Source of the DNA: Orthonyx spaldingii
Taxonomy: Eukaryota; Chordata; Aves; Passeriformes; Orthonychidae
Assembly (NCBI GenBank): GCA_013397795.1
Contig: VZTJ01003851.1
Location: forward strand, 1,527,536 to 1,591,535
Reading direction: 5' to 3'
DNA length: 64,000 nucleotides
Each line of letters opens with the position of its first letter. Position 1 is the first letter of the stretch. Of the stretch, positions 61,401-64,000 are shown in pieces. The notes below the pieces were generated by a model. That model ran no database searches, had not been told where the DNA came from, and worked only from the letters and a program-made list of their open reading frames with translations. The position numbers were made by a program, and so were the translations under genes.

Positions 61401-62899
61401 GGAATCAGGGCACAGATCACGTTCTGTGTTTTTCACGACCAGCTTTGTACCAGTCTAGCTTTCACTGGCAGGATTCACGAGGGGAATGAGAAGAACGTGG
61501 CTTGATTAGTCCAGCAAAATAAAGCCTGTGTGGGGATGAGACTGCTGTCTATAAATAATTTTGGCAGGGGTACACACAGAAGAGCGGGAAAGGCTACTTC
61601 AGGACAGTATTTGCACAGGGAGAAAAGATGGAGGTGGACTGGTCACAAGGAAACGTAGGTTTGACATTTTTAAAAGGCTTCCAGCTGTTAGAGAGGTTTC
61701 TCTCGGACAGCCTCCCAGTAGCAGCAGTGAGGGCCAAAAAATTTACTGGCAAAGCGCAATTAATTTATGGAAGAAAGGATAAAATGGCTGCTTGCAACAC
61801 TAGGGAGCTGTGTACAGTATAGGGTGGAGGAGCAATTATGCTGCCTTGGCTTACAAATGCCAGGTTACCATAATGGGGATGCTGTTAGCCCTCTCTCGCC
61901 AGTACTGTGGACTTAAAATGAATGAACAAGACAGTCTAGTCAGTGCATTGTAGAATTGAAAGAGTAAAAACAAATGCCTTAGTGGTGAAAATGGGCAATA
62001 ACAGCTATTTTTCTTGGTCAAAGAGGGCAATGGGAACTGCTAGAAGAGTTTATTATTACCAACAGCAAGGTAGTCCTTATTCCTATTGATGTTAAAACTG
62101 GCAGAATAAATGTGGGTAGAATAACCTTCTACAGATAAGTTTTATTTTTTATGTGTGTCCCTTTCTTCTCAGTGTTGACTTTGATTACTAGGAGACCAAA
62201 GATGTGAACACTTTGCAAAATTTAAATGGCTAGCTCTAATTTTAGCAGATGTCTTTAATGCTGACACTGAAAGATCAATGGTGTTCTTCTCCTGTTCAGG
62301 AAAATTGCCAGCTCATGATCAGGCCTTGTTCAAAAAGATCCACATCTGCAACTGCAAAGCAAAGCTCTTGCAGTTCTCTGGAAAATATTACTTTGGTATA
62401 AGAGTGATGAAGTTTTCTGAGAATTTCGGTTGCTAGCTACCTGTCCTAAGGGAAATTCTGAATCATCTACTGCCTTCTGGAAGAAATAATCACCTCAAAA
62501 TGGTTACACTCCTGCCTTTCCTTGAGAAACAAACTTCTGGCTATGACCTCATAACTTAGCTATGCACTAGTAATTATATATAGCACCGTACCTTATCGTG
62601 GAGTTGACACCTCCCTGTGCTTTGTCAGCAATGACAGCTTCTCATCAGCTCCTCTACCCCTCCCATCCAGCATGTGGAAAAACTTTCCATTGAGGTAACT
62701 AATGCTGGCAGGGCAGGTGATGAACCGAGATGGTTTCCGTACATGGACAGATTCCATTTTTACTCTCCCGTCCTCTAATTTAATTCTGCTTCATTCACTT
62801 GCTGCTGGCAGTAGTAGTCTAAGGTTGAATACACGAAGTGAGGATTGTCCCTTGCTTCTAGAGCAGGATGTCACCTGCAGGTTGTATAAGGTCACGTCA
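49462..62899. other. Intergenic, no gene seen
   Basis: AT-rich DNA, 13.4 kb, with short runs and a small imperfect tandem at 49931-49981. All open frames are under about 115 codons and none has a recognisable domain. I found no repeat family with confidence. Confidence 0.5.
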
Positions 62900-63243
62900 A
62901 GGTTGCCCTTACACTCCCTACAACTCCCTGAAAGGAAGTTGTACACGGGGGTCAGCCTTTTCTCCCAGGCAACGAGTGACAGGATGAGAGGAGATTGTCT
63001 CAAGCTGTGCAACGGGAGGTTTATGTCAGACATTGGGAAGAACTTCTTTACTGATAGGGTCATTAGACATTGGAATGGACTGCCCGGAGCGGAGTCACCA
63101 TCTCTGGAGGTCTTTAGGGAAAGAGTGGACATGGCACTTAAGTGCCATGGTCTGTAGTTGACATGGTGGTGGTTAGTTATAGGTTGGATTCGGTGATCGC
63201 AGAGACCTTTTCCAGCCTAATTGATTCCATGATTCTGTGTGAC
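62900..63243 (+). mobile_element. CR1 LINE 3' fragment
   Basis: CCCTACAACTCCCTGAAAGG, AGCCTTTTCTCCCAGGCAAC, GGAATGGACTGCCCGGAGCG, GGTTGGATTCGGTGATCGCA, ending GATTCCATGATTCTGTG. It accounts for the 151-codon plus frame at 62702-63157, which is not a host gene. Confidence 0.93.
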
Positions 63244-63559
63244 TCTTCATATTTGGTTAGCTCTGCGCGGCACTTCCATAATGCGAGTAAGCTTGCAGAG
63301 TGATGCTTTTCATAAAAAAAGCCCCCTCCGAGTGAGAGACCGAGACATAATATGGGCCTGAATGCTTCTGTGATCTCAAAGCACTTTGATGAAATCTGAA
63401 CGCCAAAGCAGCGCGGCGTTTGTCTAGAAATCCCTCTGCTTGAGGCTGAAGGGGCACAGCCTTGCTACGGCACCGGATCATACAGACGCAGCAATACGCC
63501 TGGGCTGCATGTGACCGCAAACACAGTATTTGTCCCTCTGTTTCTGTGACTGATCGGTT

Positions 63560-64000
63560 TATTTAGCAGCATCTGGCGGCACCGAACATCCACCAACTCG
63601 CGTTTCCAACATGGACCCGCAGCGCCACAGCCCTGGGGCCGGCCCGGCCCCGCCCTCCGCACGGCGGGGCGGCACTGACCAATCACAGGCCGGCCTCGGG
63701 CAGGGGGGCGGGGCCGCGCCGTGAATGGCAGCTGGCGAGATAAACAAGTCGCTGCACTGTTCGGTGTCCCGGAGCCCGGCGTGCGCGTCCGCCGTCCTTT
63801 CCTCTGTTCCTCCCTCCCACGCTCTCTGCCAGCCCGAGGCGCCGCGTCCGGCAGCGCTCGCCGCTCTCGCCTCTGCCCGCAATGTGAGGAGTCAGCAAGT
63901 TCCCAGCGGCCGCTGAAACGCTCCGGTGTCTCCGGGGAGGGAAGTGCGCCGACGCCGCCCGGCCGGGGCGGCCCGAGGCATGCCGGGACTTGTAGTTCTG
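63560..64000. promoter_or_regulatory. Second CpG island, probable promoter of the next gene
   Basis: Sharp rise in GC and CpG at the window end, with ACCAATCAC (CCAAT at 63679-63683), GGGGCGGGG Sp1-type boxes near 63705-63713, and a ZNF143-type motif at 63978-63997. No conserved coding exon is present before the window ends. In vertebrates CDK19 lies head-to-head with AMD1, so a CDK19 promoter is plausible, but that is inference only. Confidence 0.6.
63978..63997 (-). promoter_or_regulatory. ZNF143/SBS-type motif
   Basis: The minus strand reads AACTACAAGTCCCGGCATGC, close to the ZNF143 (Staf) site ACTACAAYTCCCAGCATGC found near CpG-island transcription starts. Confidence 0.65.

Noticed and set aside
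62702..63157. 151-codon plus frame
   Set aside because: Its last two thirds is CR1 3' sequence and the remainder has no recognisable domain.

Overview
This window is vertebrate nuclear DNA, and almost certainly avian. It carries split genes with GT-AG introns and eight CR1 (chicken repeat 1) LINE fragments, several ending in the bird-type 3' octamer repeat (ATTCTATG-like). It is AT-rich with isolated GC/CpG islands. There are no bacterial operons, tRNAs, rRNAs or CRISPR arrays. Nearly all open frames outside the gene described below look like chance frames.

The one fully recognisable gene is AMD1 (S-adenosylmethionine decarboxylase proenzyme, polyamine synthesis). It lies on the minus strand, from a TATA/CCAAT CpG-island promoter near 33,340 to poly(A) signals between about 17,440 and 15,855. 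I reconstructed nine coding exons with GT-AG junctions in consistent phase. Their total of 1,026 nt encodes 341 aa, including every known catalytic residue. Two layers of translational control are visible. The first is an intact hexapeptide uORF (MAGDIS, 33325-33305) close to the inferred cap site. The second is a 125-codon open frame following the stop codon in frame (18057-17680), matching the readthrough/ribosome-queue tail described for vertebrate AMD1.

Layout: 1-1,150 holds a possible plus-strand terminal exon (383-472) and 3' UTR of an unidentified gene. 1,150-15,800 is intergenic with three CR1 fragments, a degraded DNA-transposon candidate and simple repeats. 15,850-33,340 is AMD1, with a CR1 in intron 8 and a CR1 tail in the 9.6-kb intron 1. 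31,640-34,480 is the AMD1 CpG island, with a 28-N gap and a 448-bp perfect duplication split by a single N (probable assembly artefact). 34,500-63,500 is about 29 kb of intergenic DNA with three CR1 fragments and one promoter-like octamer/CCAAT/TATA cluster. 63,560-64,000 is a second CpG island with a CCAAT box and a ZNF143-type motif, probably the promoter of the next gene. CDK19 is the expected neighbour from vertebrate synteny, but no CDK19 coding sequence is present.

I did not find a previously undescribed system. The most interesting biology is the double translational control of AMD1. The most actionable anomaly is the duplication in its promoter.
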